21,695 bases of DNA, from NCBI GenBank assembly GCA_032118015.1, contig JAULYE010000063.1:1-21695 (forward strand), in the 5' to 3' direction. Each line of letters begins with the position of its first letter. Within the stretch, counting starts at the first letter, position 1. The position numbers and the translations under genes were made by a program. The notes beneath the pieces were generated by a model. That model saw only the letters and a program-made list of their open reading frames with translations. It was not told the origin of the DNA and made no database searches. Shown piece by piece: positions 1-7,636 of the stretch. Source of the stretch: Casp-actino8 sp032118015 (GTDB lineage: Bacteria > Actinomycetota > Acidimicrobiia > Acidimicrobiales > Ilumatobacteraceae).

Positions 1-1
1 T

Positions 2-400
2 GTCGATGTCCCGACAACGATGGATCCGATGACGATCTCGGTGTTTCTCGAAGCGCGAGTTCCGATACAAGACGCAGTCGTGACTGCGCGTATCGACACT
101 CTTGCCGGTCATCCGGTGTGGGGGACGTCGACACGCCGCAATGGCCACTCTCTTGGCTTGATCGACGGTGAAGCACGTGTCGACATTGCATTTCCTCACT
201 TGCCACTCCTCGAGGGTGTGTACGACCTCACTCTTGCAGTGACGGACCACACTGAGGTCCACCCCTACGACCACTGGGAGAAGAAGGTCCGATTCGAGGT
301 GCGTCAGTTCAAAGTGTTCGATTCCGGCATCGTGCACATCGAGACGAATTGGAGGATCTCTGGCACCAAGGGTGTCCTCGAGTCGAATTTCGACCGTTGA
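2..400 (+). CDS. Polysaccharide ABC transporter ATP-binding protein, C-terminal Wzt domain (5' partial)
   Basis: The reading frame is open from the left edge and ends at TGA 398-400, so only the last 132 residues are present and the ATPase part (Walker A/B, signature) lies outside. The visible part is a beta-rich domain with the pattern of Wzt C-terminal domains: a G-T-S/N-T-R-R-N/D-G segment, then LPLLEGVYDLTLAV and a closing segment running YDHWEKKVRFEV. In Wzt transporters this domain binds the growing or capped glycan and confers substrate specificity on the exporter. It therefore probably belongs to an ATPase that, with a membrane permease (Wzm/TagG type) further upstream, exports an undecaprenyl-linked surface polysaccharide. 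The neighbouring methyltransferase and glycosyltransferase fit such a cluster. The family call is fairly firm. The glycan exported is unknown. Confidence 0.75.
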   Translation, partial: VDVPTTMDPMTISVFLEARVPIQDAVVTARIDTLAGHPVWGTSTRRNGHSLGLIDGEARVDIAFPHLPLLEGVYDLTLAVTDHTEVHPYDHWEKKVRFEVRQFKVFDSGIVHIETNWRISGTKGVLESNFDR

Positions 401-443
401 CGACTTCGCTGAGCTGATCGCTGTTGAGTCGTTTCGAGCAACA

Positions 444-1385
444 TCAAGATCGTTTGATGCACTCCCATGTTGCGAAGTGGTGACCAGGAAGAAAACCGAG
501 TCGCCTACTCATCGCGTGATCAGCGAGCACCGTGATGTCGTTCAATGGCACGTTGTCCCACAGCGAGGGAACGTCGAATCCATCACCCGTCAGTTCGGGA
601 CGGTGGGAGCGATTCGACAGTAGGTCGAAGAAGTCTTGGGTTACTAGCACCGTGACGTCGAAACCAGCAGACCTGATCGACTCGGTGAGATCCCAGCCAA
701 AGTTGAAGAAGACGGGTGTGTTGTCGGCATGGAATTCCGGTGACGTGGGAACTTGTGTCGATCCGCGTGACAACGGGACTTGGAGATACATGCGACCACC
801 GGGCGACAGGATGCGCCCAATCTCTCTGAGGGCCCGAGCCGTATCCGGAACGTGCTCGAGCACGTGAGGAGTCAAGAGAACGTCGATGGAACCATCCGGA
901 AGATCGATGTTTTGAAGGTCGATGCGGATGTCACCTTCATGCGCTGACAAGTCGAAGTCGCTTGCTGTGTAGTGGAATGATCGGCACATCGTGCGTCGAT
1001 ATCCGTCACCCAGTCGCGGGCTGGTTTCGAGAAGGCGCATTGCGTTCCTGTACGGCATGCGAGACAGAAAGCTGAGCATCAAGAAGCGGTCTCTGGCAAT
1101 GCTTCCGCACCGCGGACAATCTGCCATCTCGCAGTGGAACGGACCGGAGAACTCTTCGCCAGTCCAATGGCAGATGTTGCACGCATGAGATCGAAGTGTT
1201 CGTGGGCCGAATGGGTGACTTTCGATCCGTATGCCGAGGCGATCCCAGGCTCCAGCAGGCGCGGCCAGTCCTACGGTTCGGGCAAGAGGACGGAGCAGAC
1301 GGCGTACAGCAGACGGAATGACGTGTACTGCACTGCGTCGCATCGCTCGAGACGCTAGCCAGTTCCTGGTATCCAGCGTGTTCAC
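444..1385 (-). CDS. SAM-dependent methyltransferase with N-terminal zinc-knuckle (glycan-cluster type)
   Basis: 313 residues. A C-x2-C ... C-x2-C cluster (C69, C72, C90, C93; the second half reads CPRCGSIARDRF) precedes a class I methyltransferase fold. The methyltransferase part has DLQNIDLPDGSIDVLL followed by HVLEHVPD (about residues 157-180) and LSPGGRMYLQVPL, typical of Methyltransf_11 proteins. The usual glycine-rich SAM motif I is degenerate (LLETSPRL). Members of this knuckle-plus-methyltransferase family are common in polysaccharide loci, so a sugar O-methyltransferase or glycan-capping role is plausible but inferred. GTG at 1385 gives the longest frame. ATG at 1343, preceded by a TAGCGT hexamer 8 nt upstream, is a good alternative start. 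The gene is transcribed opposite to its neighbours, with 26 bp to the divergent glycosyltransferase start. Confidence 0.8.
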   Translation of the reverse strand: MNTLDTRNWLASRAMRRSAVHVIPSAVRRLLRPLARTVGLAAPAGAWDRLGIRIESHPFGPRTLRSHACNICHWTGEEFSGPFHCEMADCPRCGSIARDRFLMLSFLSRMPYRNAMRLLETSPRLGDGYRRTMCRSFHYTASDFDLSAHEGDIRIDLQNIDLPDGSIDVLLTPHVLEHVPDTARALREIGRILSPGGRMYLQVPLSRGSTQVPTSPEFHADNTPVFFNFGWDLTESIRSAGFDVTVLVTQDFFDLLSNRSHRPELTGDGFDVPSLWDNVPLNDITVLADHAMSRRLGFLPGHHFATWECIKRS

Positions 1386-1396
1386 CGGTGATGGTT

Positions 1397-1402
1397 TAGA
1401 TT
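1397..1402 (+). promoter_or_regulatory. Candidate -10 element for the GT2-GT4 gene in a 26-bp divergent gap
   Basis: TAGATT fits TANNNT and ends 9 nt before the ATG at 1412, implying a leaderless or nearly leaderless transcript. The gap between the two divergent start codons (1386-1411) is too short for two independent full promoters. Upstream promoter elements for each gene must therefore lie in the coding region of the other, unless the methyltransferase starts at 1343. No convincing -35 hexamer was seen. Confidence 0.4.
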
Positions 1403-1411
1403 CATTCGTCT

Positions 1412-4162
1412 ATGAGCCGAACACACCCGTTCATTCGTGTGGTCGTCATTGCATTCGACGGTGCGGAGATGACGATGGACTGTTTGCGATCCATCACTCG
1501 ATCCAGTTGGCCCTCGAGCAGGATCGAGATAGTTCTTGTGGACAACGGATCACTTGATGGCGTCGTGGCGTTGGTGCGAAACGAACTGCCTCACATTCGT
1601 CTTCTTGAACCCATGCGGAACCTGGGATTTGCCGGGGGCTGCAACCTTGGTATTGAAAGTACGAGTTGTAGCAGCGGTAATCCTCTAGCACCTTTCGATT
1701 GTGTCGCTCTCGTCAACAATGACGCAACGGTTGAAGCCGACTGGTTGGAGAAGCTCATCGAACCCTTCGAGGAGTCCAAGGACATCGGAGCTGTCTCACC
1801 GAAGATGTTGTTCGCACCCCGATACTCGGAGATCGAGATGTCAGGGATTCTTTCCGATGGCGCGATGACAGGCGAGGGGCTACTTCGCGTGAGAAGCATT
1901 CGGCTGAATGGAGTCCGGGCTGACGATGCGCTTGCATTCGATGAATGCTTCAGTCCTTTGGGAGATCACGCAGATCGAGAAGATGAGCTCGATCAGGCAA
2001 CTCGTCGCGGCGGTCGACTCCGCATCGTCAGAGATCCTGGAACCACTCTTTCCCCGATGCAGGTATCGATATGTGTGGGAAGCAACGTCTCGGGAAGACT
2101 TCGACTCCGCAGTGACGTCGATGACCGAGAAGTTCACCTTTCGCCGATGAAGGGTGAACAGGATCGGCATTGGGTGGATGTCCAAGTTGGGTCTGACGTC
2201 TTCGATGTGATCAACAATGTCGGCTCGGAGTTGTACATCGGTGGTTCGGCAGGAGACAGAGGCTTTCTCCAGCGCGATCGGGGTCAGTACGACGAGCCAG
2301 CCGAGGTGTTCGCATGGTGCGGTGGAGCAGTTCTTCTGCGTAAGGAGTATCTCGACGATGTCGGATTGTTCGACGAGTCGTTCTTTCTCTATTACGAAGA
2401 CACGGACCTGTCGTGGCGTGGTCAGCTTCGTGGGTGGCGATACATGTATGAACCATCCGCAGTTATTCGCCATCGTCACGCCCAGTCTTCGGTGGCGGGA
2501 AGTGATCTTCTCCGCTTTCAGGTCGATCGGAACCGATTGCTCGTTCTGACAAAGAACGCCCCATGGCTCGCGGCAATATCAGCGGTGGTTGGGGAACTGC
2601 GTCGTTTCGGACGACTGGGAACACAGGACATTGTGAAGCCGATGTTGCGATTGAGCCCTCCACGCCTTCGAGAACTGCGTCTTCGTTGGCGGATTCTGCG
2701 CTCGTACTTTTCGATGCTGCCGGGAGTCCTGCGCGACCGCTGGTCGATGAAGCTTCGCAGGTCACGCGCCCAAATTTTCCTGTGGGCAGTTCAAAAGATC
2801 GTGTCGGCACCAAATTTCGAAGCACCTCCCACGAATTCACAAAACGAACATCTGCAGGAAACTACTGTGCCTCTCAATTCGCCTGCTCAGGTCGAATCGA
2901 GGTCGGTTCGACCACGGGCGGCGGTGTTCAATCTCTACTGGGACACGCTCGGTGGCGGTGAAGTGGTCAGCGGTGAAATCGCTCGTCTGCTGACCACTAG
3001 CCACGAGGTCACGCTCCTCGGACCCAAGCGACCCGACCCACAGATGTTCCTCGATCGGCTCGGCATCGACATCTCCCAGTGTGATTGGCGAGAAATCCAC
3101 GATGATGCAGGAGCAGGGGATGCAAGTGCCGAGTACGACGTGTTCGTCAACGGTACCTACTCGAGCCGAGCGGTGAACCGTGCGCCAGTCGGTCTCTACT
3201 ACGTACATTTCCCCCGAGTACTGCTTCCGCAGACAACGAAGCTCGCCCTCGAGACCGGAATCCGACTTTCTCGTCTTGCATCCAGGACTCCGTTTCGAAC
3301 ATCCAAATTCGCGACCGCCGAGCGGCTCTTTCAGGAGCGCCTCGGAAACGACTCATGGGTGTCGTCGTACACGAAGTTCCTTGCCAACTCGCGGTACACG
3401 CAGAAGTGGGTCGAGCGCATTTGGCATTGCGGGAGTCAGGTCATTCATCCTCCTGTGCGTGGTCGCAGAGCGCCCGACGAAGATGGAGGTGCAGTTGACG
3501 GTCACAGTCCGATGTCTGCAAAGTCCCCTGTCCCCAAATCCTGTGTCATTGCATCGGTGGGAAGGTTCTTCGATCCGAATCTCGGTCATTCGAAGAAGCA
3601 GTTGGAAATGCTCACAGCGTTCGCAGATATGGCACGGTCGCGCGAGGGCGTTGACGACTGGAGGCTCGTCCTTGTTGGAGGTGCCGATGGCGCCAGTCGG
3701 GATTATGTCCTTCGCATCCGACGCGCGGCACAGGATCTCCCGATCGACGTACACGTCAATGCGGGACGTGACGTCGTGGACGAGTCGCTCTCAGAGGCGA
3801 GTATCTATTGGCATGCAAGCGGCTACGACGAAGATGAACAGCGCCACCCCGAGCGATTCGAACACTTCGGAATCTCTGTGGTCGAAGCAATGGCCGCAGG
3901 GGCGGTACCCCTCGTCTTCGGTGCTGCAGGACCAGCAGAAATCGTGCGCGATGGGATCGATGGATTCCACTGGCACACACTCGAGCAACTTGCGCGTGTC
4001 ACTCGCCGGCTGATGCACGACGACGAACTTCTTCAGCGGATGTCTCAGTCTGCTCGTGTTCGAGCACGCGATTTCGCTCCCGAAGTCTTCGATGAGCACA
4101 TTCGAGCTCTTGTTGAATCGCTGAGCGCAGCGAATCACTCAGCGCCAAATCAGACGATGTAA
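1412..4162 (+). CDS. Bifunctional glycosyltransferase: N-terminal GT2 plus C-terminal GT4
   Basis: 916 residues with two complete glycosyltransferase modules. Residues 1-380 are GT2 (WbbL/rhamnosyltransferase-like): VDNGS at 43-47, the metal/nucleotide-binding NNDA at 102-105, WCGGAVLLRKEYL near 302-314 and the acceptor-side LYYEDTDLSWR at 326-336. About 150 residues (145-298), including DVINNVGSELY, are inserted between these motifs. Residues 500-905 are GT4 (GT-B fold, ALG11-like): GGGE at 514-517, a conserved HFPR at 599-602, LANSRYTQKW at 657-666, VGRFFDPNLGHSKKQ and the donor-site E-x7-E (EHFGISVVE, E817 and E825). A basic, helix-rich linker (about 395-500) joins them. It presumably adds two successive sugars to a lipid-linked glycan at the inner membrane face. 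Donors and acceptor are unknown; rhamnose is possible given rmlA in the window. The last 13 bp overlap aceE tail-to-tail. Confidence 0.88.
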   Translation: MSRTHPFIRVVVIAFDGAEMTMDCLRSITRSSWPSSRIEIVLVDNGSLDGVVALVRNELPHIRLLEPMRNLGFAGGCNLGIESTSCSSGNPLAPFDCVALVNNDATVEADWLEKLIEPFEESKDIGAVSPKMLFAPRYSEIEMSGILSDGAMTGEGLLRVRSIRLNGVRADDALAFDECFSPLGDHADREDELDQATRRGGRLRIVRDPGTTLSPMQVSICVGSNVSGRLRLRSDVDDREVHLSPMKGEQDRHWVDVQVGSDVFDVINNVGSELYIGGSAGDRGFLQRDRGQYDEPAEVFAWCGGAVLLRKEYLDDVGLFDESFFLYYEDTDLSWRGQLRGWRYMYEPSAVIRHRHAQSSVAGSDLLRFQVDRNRLLVLTKNAPWLAAISAVVGELRRFGRLGTQDIVKPMLRLSPPRLRELRLRWRILRSYFSMLPGVLRDRWSMKLRRSRAQIFLWAVQKIVSAPNFEAPPTNSQNEHLQETTVPLNSPAQVESRSVRPRAAVFNLYWDTLGGGEVVSGEIARLLTTSHEVTLLGPKRPDPQMFLDRLGIDISQCDWREIHDDAGAGDASAEYDVFVNGTYSSRAVNRAPVGLYYVHFPRVLLPQTTKLALETGIRLSRLASRTPFRTSKFATAERLFQERLGNDSWVSSYTKFLANSRYTQKWVERIWHCGSQVIHPPVRGRRAPDEDGGAVDGHSPMSAKSPVPKSCVIASVGRFFDPNLGHSKKQLEMLTAFADMARSREGVDDWRLVLVGGADGASRDYVLRIRRAAQDLPIDVHVNAGRDVVDESLSEASIYWHASGYDEDEQRHPERFEHFGISVVEAMAAGAVPLVFGAAGPAEIVRDGIDGFHWHTLEQLARVTRRLMHDDELLQRMSQSARVRARDFAPEVFDEHIRALVESLSAANHSAPNQTM
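4119..4144. terminator. Possible bidirectional stem-loop at the overlapping GT/aceE 3' ends
   Basis: CGCTGAG (4119-4125) and CTCAGCG (4138-4144) form a 7-bp stem with a 12-nt loop, inside the last codons of the glycosyltransferase and just beyond the aceE stop. There is no U-tract on either side. A terminator role is only a possibility. It is reported because these convergent, overlapping genes have no other visible terminator. Confidence 0.2.
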
Positions 4163-6888
4163 GGATTCATCGTTGCCGGATTGATCTCCATCGACGCGAA
4201 CGCCTGCTCGACAGTTGAAGCCGACATCACTCCATCGAGATGTAGTCCACTGAGGACTGCTGCGACGATGTGATCGGTATCGATCTCGAAGTGCTTGCGG
4301 AGTGCTTCGCGGGTATCACTTCGACCCATCCCGTCCGTTCCCAACGGAATGAATCGTCGACTCGGCACGAATCGAGCGACCTGCTCGGGAACTGCTTTCA
4401 TGAAATCGGTGACAGCGATGATTGGACCGTTTCCAGAATCGAGTTGGCGTGTGACTCGAGCCTGAACCGGATCCACGCCCGGCTTCAGGCGATTCGTGCG
4501 TTCGACCGCCAAGGCTTCTTCACGCAAAGTCTTGTACGACGTCGCCGACCAGATATCGACGGAAATGCCGTGAACCGAGGCGAGAACCTCGGCAGCCTTG
4601 TTGACTTCGCCTTGGGCCGAGCCACTGAAGATCAACGTGGCCTTTCCAATCTCTGCTGATGCACTTGCAACAGTCCGCCATCGGTAAAGACCCGAGACGA
4701 TGTCGGCATCCGTCACGCCCTCGGGGCGCGCTGGCATGAGGTAGTTCTCGTTGTACAACGTGAGGTAGTAGAAGACGTCGGGATCTGTCTCACCGTTGGG
4801 TCCGATTTCCCCACCGTACATACGCGCCAAGCCGTGACGAATGATCGCCGCCATCTCGTAGGCAAAGGCTGGATCGTAGGACTGACAAGCGGGAACGGTC
4901 GACGCAAGAACGAGACTGTGACCGTCTTGATGTTGAAGTCCCTCGCCGAGCAATGTCGTGCGTCCAGCTGTTGCTCCGAGAAGAAACCCACGCGTTCGAC
5001 TGTCGGCTGCCTGCCAGATGAGATCGCCGACACGCTGAAATCCGAACATCGAATAGAACGTGTAGAACGGCACAGTCGGTACCCCTCGACTCGCGTACGA
5101 CGTTCCTGCAGCGATGAAGCTGCTCATTGCACCAGCTTCGGTGATTCCCTCCTCCAGGATCTGTCCGCTGGAGGATTCGGAATAGGACAGCAGCATTTCG
5201 TGATCGACGGGCTCGTACTTCTGACCTTGAGACGCGTAGATCTTCAACTCGGGAAAGAGCGAGTCCATGCCGAACGTGCGGGCCTCATCAGGGATGATCG
5301 GTACGACGCGCTGGCCGAAACCGTCCGAACGAGCAAGATTTCGCAGCAGACGTGTGAAGCTCATCGTGGTGCTCACAGCTTGATTTCCTGATCCGCTATC
5401 GAACTCGGCAAAAGGCTCCCCCGTGGGCAACTCGAGGGGGCGACGGACCCGCACCGATCGAGTTGGCACGAAACCACCGAGCGCGCGTCGACGTTCGAGA
5501 AGGTACTGATACTCGATCGAGCCCGTACTCGGTCGGAAATAGGGCGGCAGATCGCCTTCGAACGCCGAATCCGGGATCTCGTCGTTCAGATGCAGTCGGT
5601 CTCGCAGCGCCTTCAGTTGCGCAGAGGTCATCTTTTTGATCTGGTGAGTTGCATTGCGTCCTTCGATTTCCGGCCCGAGAGTCCACCCCTTGATCGTCTT
5701 GCACAGAATTGCGGTGGGACGACCGCTGCCAAGATTTTGCGCGGCAGCGCTGTATGCGGCGAAGAGTTTGCGGTAGTCATGGCCTCCGCGGGGGAGCGTG
5801 CGCAGCTCGTCATCGGAAAGATGCGCCACCATCTGGCGCAGGCGCGGGTCCGGTCCGAAAAAGTTCTCACGGATGTAATCGCCCGACTCGACGGAGTAGC
5901 GCTGGAACTCACCGTCGACAGTCGTATTCATCTGATTGAGGAGTGCCCCGTCTTTGTCCTGAGACAGCAGTGGGTCCCACTTCGATCCCCAAATGACCTT
6001 GATCACATTCCAGCCGGCACCTCGGAAAACAGCTTCGAGTTCCTGAATGATTTTCCCGTTGCCGCGTACCGGACCGTCGAGACGCTGCAAGTTGCAGTTG
6101 ACGACGAACACCAAATTGTCGAGGTGTTCGCGTGATGCAAGGGTGAGTGCTCCGAGTGTTTCGGGCTCATCGGTTTCGCCGTCTCCGAGAAAAGCCCAAA
6201 CTCGACTGCCATTCGTGTCATCGAGCTGTCGATTGAGCATGTAGCGGTTGAAACGAGCCTGATAGATCGCTGTGATCGGGCCGAGTCCCATGCTGACCGT
6301 GGGGAACTCCCAGAAGTCGGGCATGAGGCGCGGGTGCGGGTAACTCGACAGGCCACGACCGTCCCGACCGAGTTCACGTCGGAAGTGGTCGAGATCGTCT
6401 TCGGTCAAACGGCCCTCGAGAAATGCTCGGGCATAGATGCCAGGAGCTGCGTGTCCCTGAATGTAGATGTGATCGCCGGCGTTCCCGTCGTCTTTGCCAC
6501 GAAAGAAATGGTTGAACCCGATCTCGTACAAACTCGCTGAACTGGCAAATGTCGAAAGGTGCCCACCGATTCCCTCGGCGAACTTGTTGGCGCGAACGAC
6601 CATTGCCGCCGCGTTCCATCGGATATAGGCGCGAATCCTTCGCTCGATGTGCTCATCACCTGGAAACCACGGTTCGAACTCGCGGGGGATCGTGTTGACG
6701 TAGGGAGTGCTGACCGTTGCTGGGAAGCTCACTTGACTGCGTTGAGCTTTTTCCAGAAGTCGAGACAAGAGATAGCGGGCACGAACCTTGCCATGCACTT
6801 CGATGATGGCATCGAGAGAGTCGAGCCATTCCTGAGTTTCGGTCGGATCTGTGTCCGGCAACTGATGTACGGAGCCGTCAAAAAGCAT
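4150..6888 (-). CDS. aceE: Pyruvate dehydrogenase E1 component, homodimeric type
   Basis: 912 residues, close to the usual 885-930 of AceE, and alignable with the E. coli enzyme from end to end. It decarboxylates pyruvate with thiamine diphosphate and reductively acetylates the lipoyl group of E2. The ThDP/Mg site is GDGETDEPE (235-243) through NCNLQRLDG (264-272). QGHAAPGIYARAFLEGR (144-160) carries an active-site His (H146), and GQILEEGITEAGA holds the glutamate expected to activate the cofactor. RGGHDYRK and LLGEGLQHQDGHS are further signatures. The start is ATG 6888, giving an N-terminus (TDPTETQEWLDSL) that matches the family. No E2 (aceF) or genuine E3 lies nearby. The LpdA-like protein at 15459 lacks the redox cysteine pair and should not be taken as the partner E3. 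It is divergent from rnhA across 127 bp. Confidence 0.97.
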   Translation of the reverse strand: MLFDGSVHQLPDTDPTETQEWLDSLDAIIEVHGKVRARYLLSRLLEKAQRSQVSFPATVSTPYVNTIPREFEPWFPGDEHIERRIRAYIRWNAAAMVVRANKFAEGIGGHLSTFASSASLYEIGFNHFFRGKDDGNAGDHIYIQGHAAPGIYARAFLEGRLTEDDLDHFRRELGRDGRGLSSYPHPRLMPDFWEFPTVSMGLGPITAIYQARFNRYMLNRQLDDTNGSRVWAFLGDGETDEPETLGALTLASREHLDNLVFVVNCNLQRLDGPVRGNGKIIQELEAVFRGAGWNVIKVIWGSKWDPLLSQDKDGALLNQMNTTVDGEFQRYSVESGDYIRENFFGPDPRLRQMVAHLSDDELRTLPRGGHDYRKLFAAYSAAAQNLGSGRPTAILCKTIKGWTLGPEIEGRNATHQIKKMTSAQLKALRDRLHLNDEIPDSAFEGDLPPYFRPSTGSIEYQYLLERRRALGGFVPTRSVRVRRPLELPTGEPFAEFDSGSGNQAVSTTMSFTRLLRNLARSDGFGQRVVPIIPDEARTFGMDSLFPELKIYASQGQKYEPVDHEMLLSYSESSSGQILEEGITEAGAMSSFIAAGTSYASRGVPTVPFYTFYSMFGFQRVGDLIWQAADSRTRGFLLGATAGRTTLLGEGLQHQDGHSLVLASTVPACQSYDPAFAYEMAAIIRHGLARMYGGEIGPNGETDPDVFYYLTLYNENYLMPARPEGVTDADIVSGLYRWRTVASASAEIGKATLIFSGSAQGEVNKAAEVLASVHGISVDIWSATSYKTLREEALAVERTNRLKPGVDPVQARVTRQLDSGNGPIIAVTDFMKAVPEQVARFVPSRRFIPLGTDGMGRSDTREALRKHFEIDTDHIVAAVLSGLHLDGVMSASTVEQAFASMEINPATMNPYIV

Positions 6889-6924
6889 GTCGGCATTCTC
6901 GCAGAGTTACCGGCAAGTACGCCT

Positions 6925-6939
6925 GAGCAAGTTCTGCTC
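6925..6939. promoter_or_regulatory. Inverted repeat in the aceE/rnhA intergenic region
   Basis: GAGCA-agttc-TGCTC is a 5-bp inverted repeat about 37-51 bp upstream of the aceE start codon. It would sit near or just upstream of the -35 region of a leaderless aceE promoter (weak -10 GAGAAT at 6895-6900, 6 nt before ATG). It may be an operator, but short inverted repeats like this also arise by chance. Confidence 0.2.
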
Positions 6940-6979
6940 GATGAGTGAAGGCCCTTCTCGCGCACGTTCCAGCATCGCC

Positions 6980-7009
6980 TTGAATCTTTCGCCGGTGTGT
7001 AATCATGAT
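6980..7009 (+). promoter_or_regulatory. Candidate promoter of rnhA (leaderless) with duplicated TCATGA palindrome
   Basis: TTGAAT (6980-6985), an 18-bp spacer and CATGAT (7004-7009) resemble a -35/-10 pair. The -10 lies 6 nt before the ATG at 7016, the same spacing seen at other genes here, so the mRNA would begin at or near the start codon. The palindrome TCATGA occurs at 7003-7008 and again at 7014-7019, 11 bp apart, overlapping the -10 and the start codon. Confidence 0.4.
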
Positions 7010-7015
7010 GCGCTC

Positions 7016-7498
7016 ATGAATGCACGCGAACGCCAATTCGACTTCGCCCATGTGGTCTACACGGACGGAGCGTGCAGCGGAAATCCCGGACCGGGAGGTT
7101 GGGCATGGGCAGTCGCTCCTGAAGGTCAACCCAACGATTCAGGTGGCGCACAGCACACGACCAATCAGCGCATGGAGTTGACTGCTGCGATCGAAGCAGT
7201 GCGCGCCAACGGTCCGATTGCGCGAAGTGCAATGAAGAGATTGGTCATCGTGAGCGACTCCACATATGTGGTGCACTGCTTTCGCGACAAGTGGTGGATC
7301 CGCTGGAAGGCGAATGGTTGGCGTAACGCGAAACGGGAACCAGTGGCGAACTCGGACTTGTGGGAGACCTTGATCGAGATGTATCTCTCGTTTGCGGAAG
7401 ACGAGCGCCCGGATTTTCAGTGGGTCAAGGGTCACAGCGGCGACCCGATGAACGACTTGGTCGATGCACTGGCAGTGGGCGCGAGCCCACCGAGATAG
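7016..7498 (+). CDS. rnhA: Ribonuclease HI
   Basis: 160 residues, a normal RNase HI length. It cleaves the RNA strand of RNA-DNA hybrids, for example at primers and R-loops. The four acidic metal ligands are recognisable in order: D in VYTDGACSGNPGPGGW (about residue 17), E in NQRMELTAAI, D in VSDSTYV, and the final D in NDLVDALAVGA after the conserved H of WVKGHSG. WWIRWKANGW is the basic substrate-binding segment. ATG 7016 is chosen because it gives the normal short N-terminus and has a promoter 6 nt upstream. The frame stays open to 6887, but that would run into the aceE promoter and start. The C-terminus (ASPPR) is encoded in the first copy of a 23-bp tandem duplication whose junction supplies the TAG stop. 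Confidence 0.95.
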   Translation: MNARERQFDFAHVVYTDGACSGNPGPGGWAWAVAPEGQPNDSGGAQHTTNQRMELTAAIEAVRANGPIARSAMKRLVIVSDSTYVVHCFRDKWWIRWKANGWRNAKREPVANSDLWETLIEMYLSFAEDERPDFQWVKGHSGDPMNDLVDALAVGASPPR

Positions 7499-7519
7499 TG
7501 GGCGCGAGCCCACCGAGAT
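7474..7519 (+). repeat. Perfect 23-bp tandem duplication across the rnhA stop codon, each copy a GNRA-type hairpin
   Basis: Bases 7474-7496 and 7497-7519 are identical. Each copy holds GTGGGC-GCGA-GCCCAC (7475-7490 and 7498-7513), a 6-bp stem closed by a GCGA tetraloop. A weaker third trace, GCGAGCCCA, occurs at 7527-7535 in the terminator region. With one copy the gene would have ended at the same residue with TGA instead of TAG, so the duplication does not change the protein. Confidence 0.9.
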
Positions 7520-7531
7520 GACCTTCGCGAG

Positions 7532-7559
7532 CCCATGACTGACGTGGGATCGGTTTTTT
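7532..7559 (+). terminator. Intrinsic terminator after rnhA
   Basis: CCCATG (7532-7537) pairs with CGTGGG (7543-7548; one T-G wobble) around a 5-nt loop. It is followed by a short spacer and six T residues (7554-7559). With the two hairpins just upstream it forms a row of three stem-loops before the U-tract. This should insulate rnhA from the promoter of the next gene. Confidence 0.65.
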
Positions 7560-7585
7560 CGTTACCGTAGGGCTTCGCATCCCGA

Positions 7586-7625
7586 CTCAAGATGTGCTCA
7601 AGGCTGGGCACGCTCGGGTCGATAT
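7586..7625 (+). promoter_or_regulatory. Sigma-28 (FliA/WhiG)-like promoter of the SpoIID-SGNH gene
   Basis: CTCAAG (7597-7602), then 15 bp, then GGGTCGATAT with GTCGATAT at 7618-7625, resembles the CTCA-N15-17-GCCGAT(A) pattern of actinobacterial FliA-dependent promoters. A second CTCAAG lies 11 bp upstream (7586-7591), about one helical turn away. A start site 6-7 nt after the -10 would give a leader of about 15 nt, just enough to contain the GAGGA ribosome-binding site. No sigma factor gene is present in the window, so the assignment rests on motif resemblance. Confidence 0.45.
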
Positions 7626-7636
7626 TCATGCGTCTC

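Noticed and set aside
401..443. Terminator between the Wzt and methyltransferase genes
   Set aside because: GTTG...CAAC pairing is only 4 bp with mismatches inside and no U-tract.
3180..4013. 277-codon plus-strand open frame inside the glycosyltransferase gene
   Set aside because: Out-of-frame shadow of the GT4 domain, Ser/Arg-rich composition, no family resemblance.
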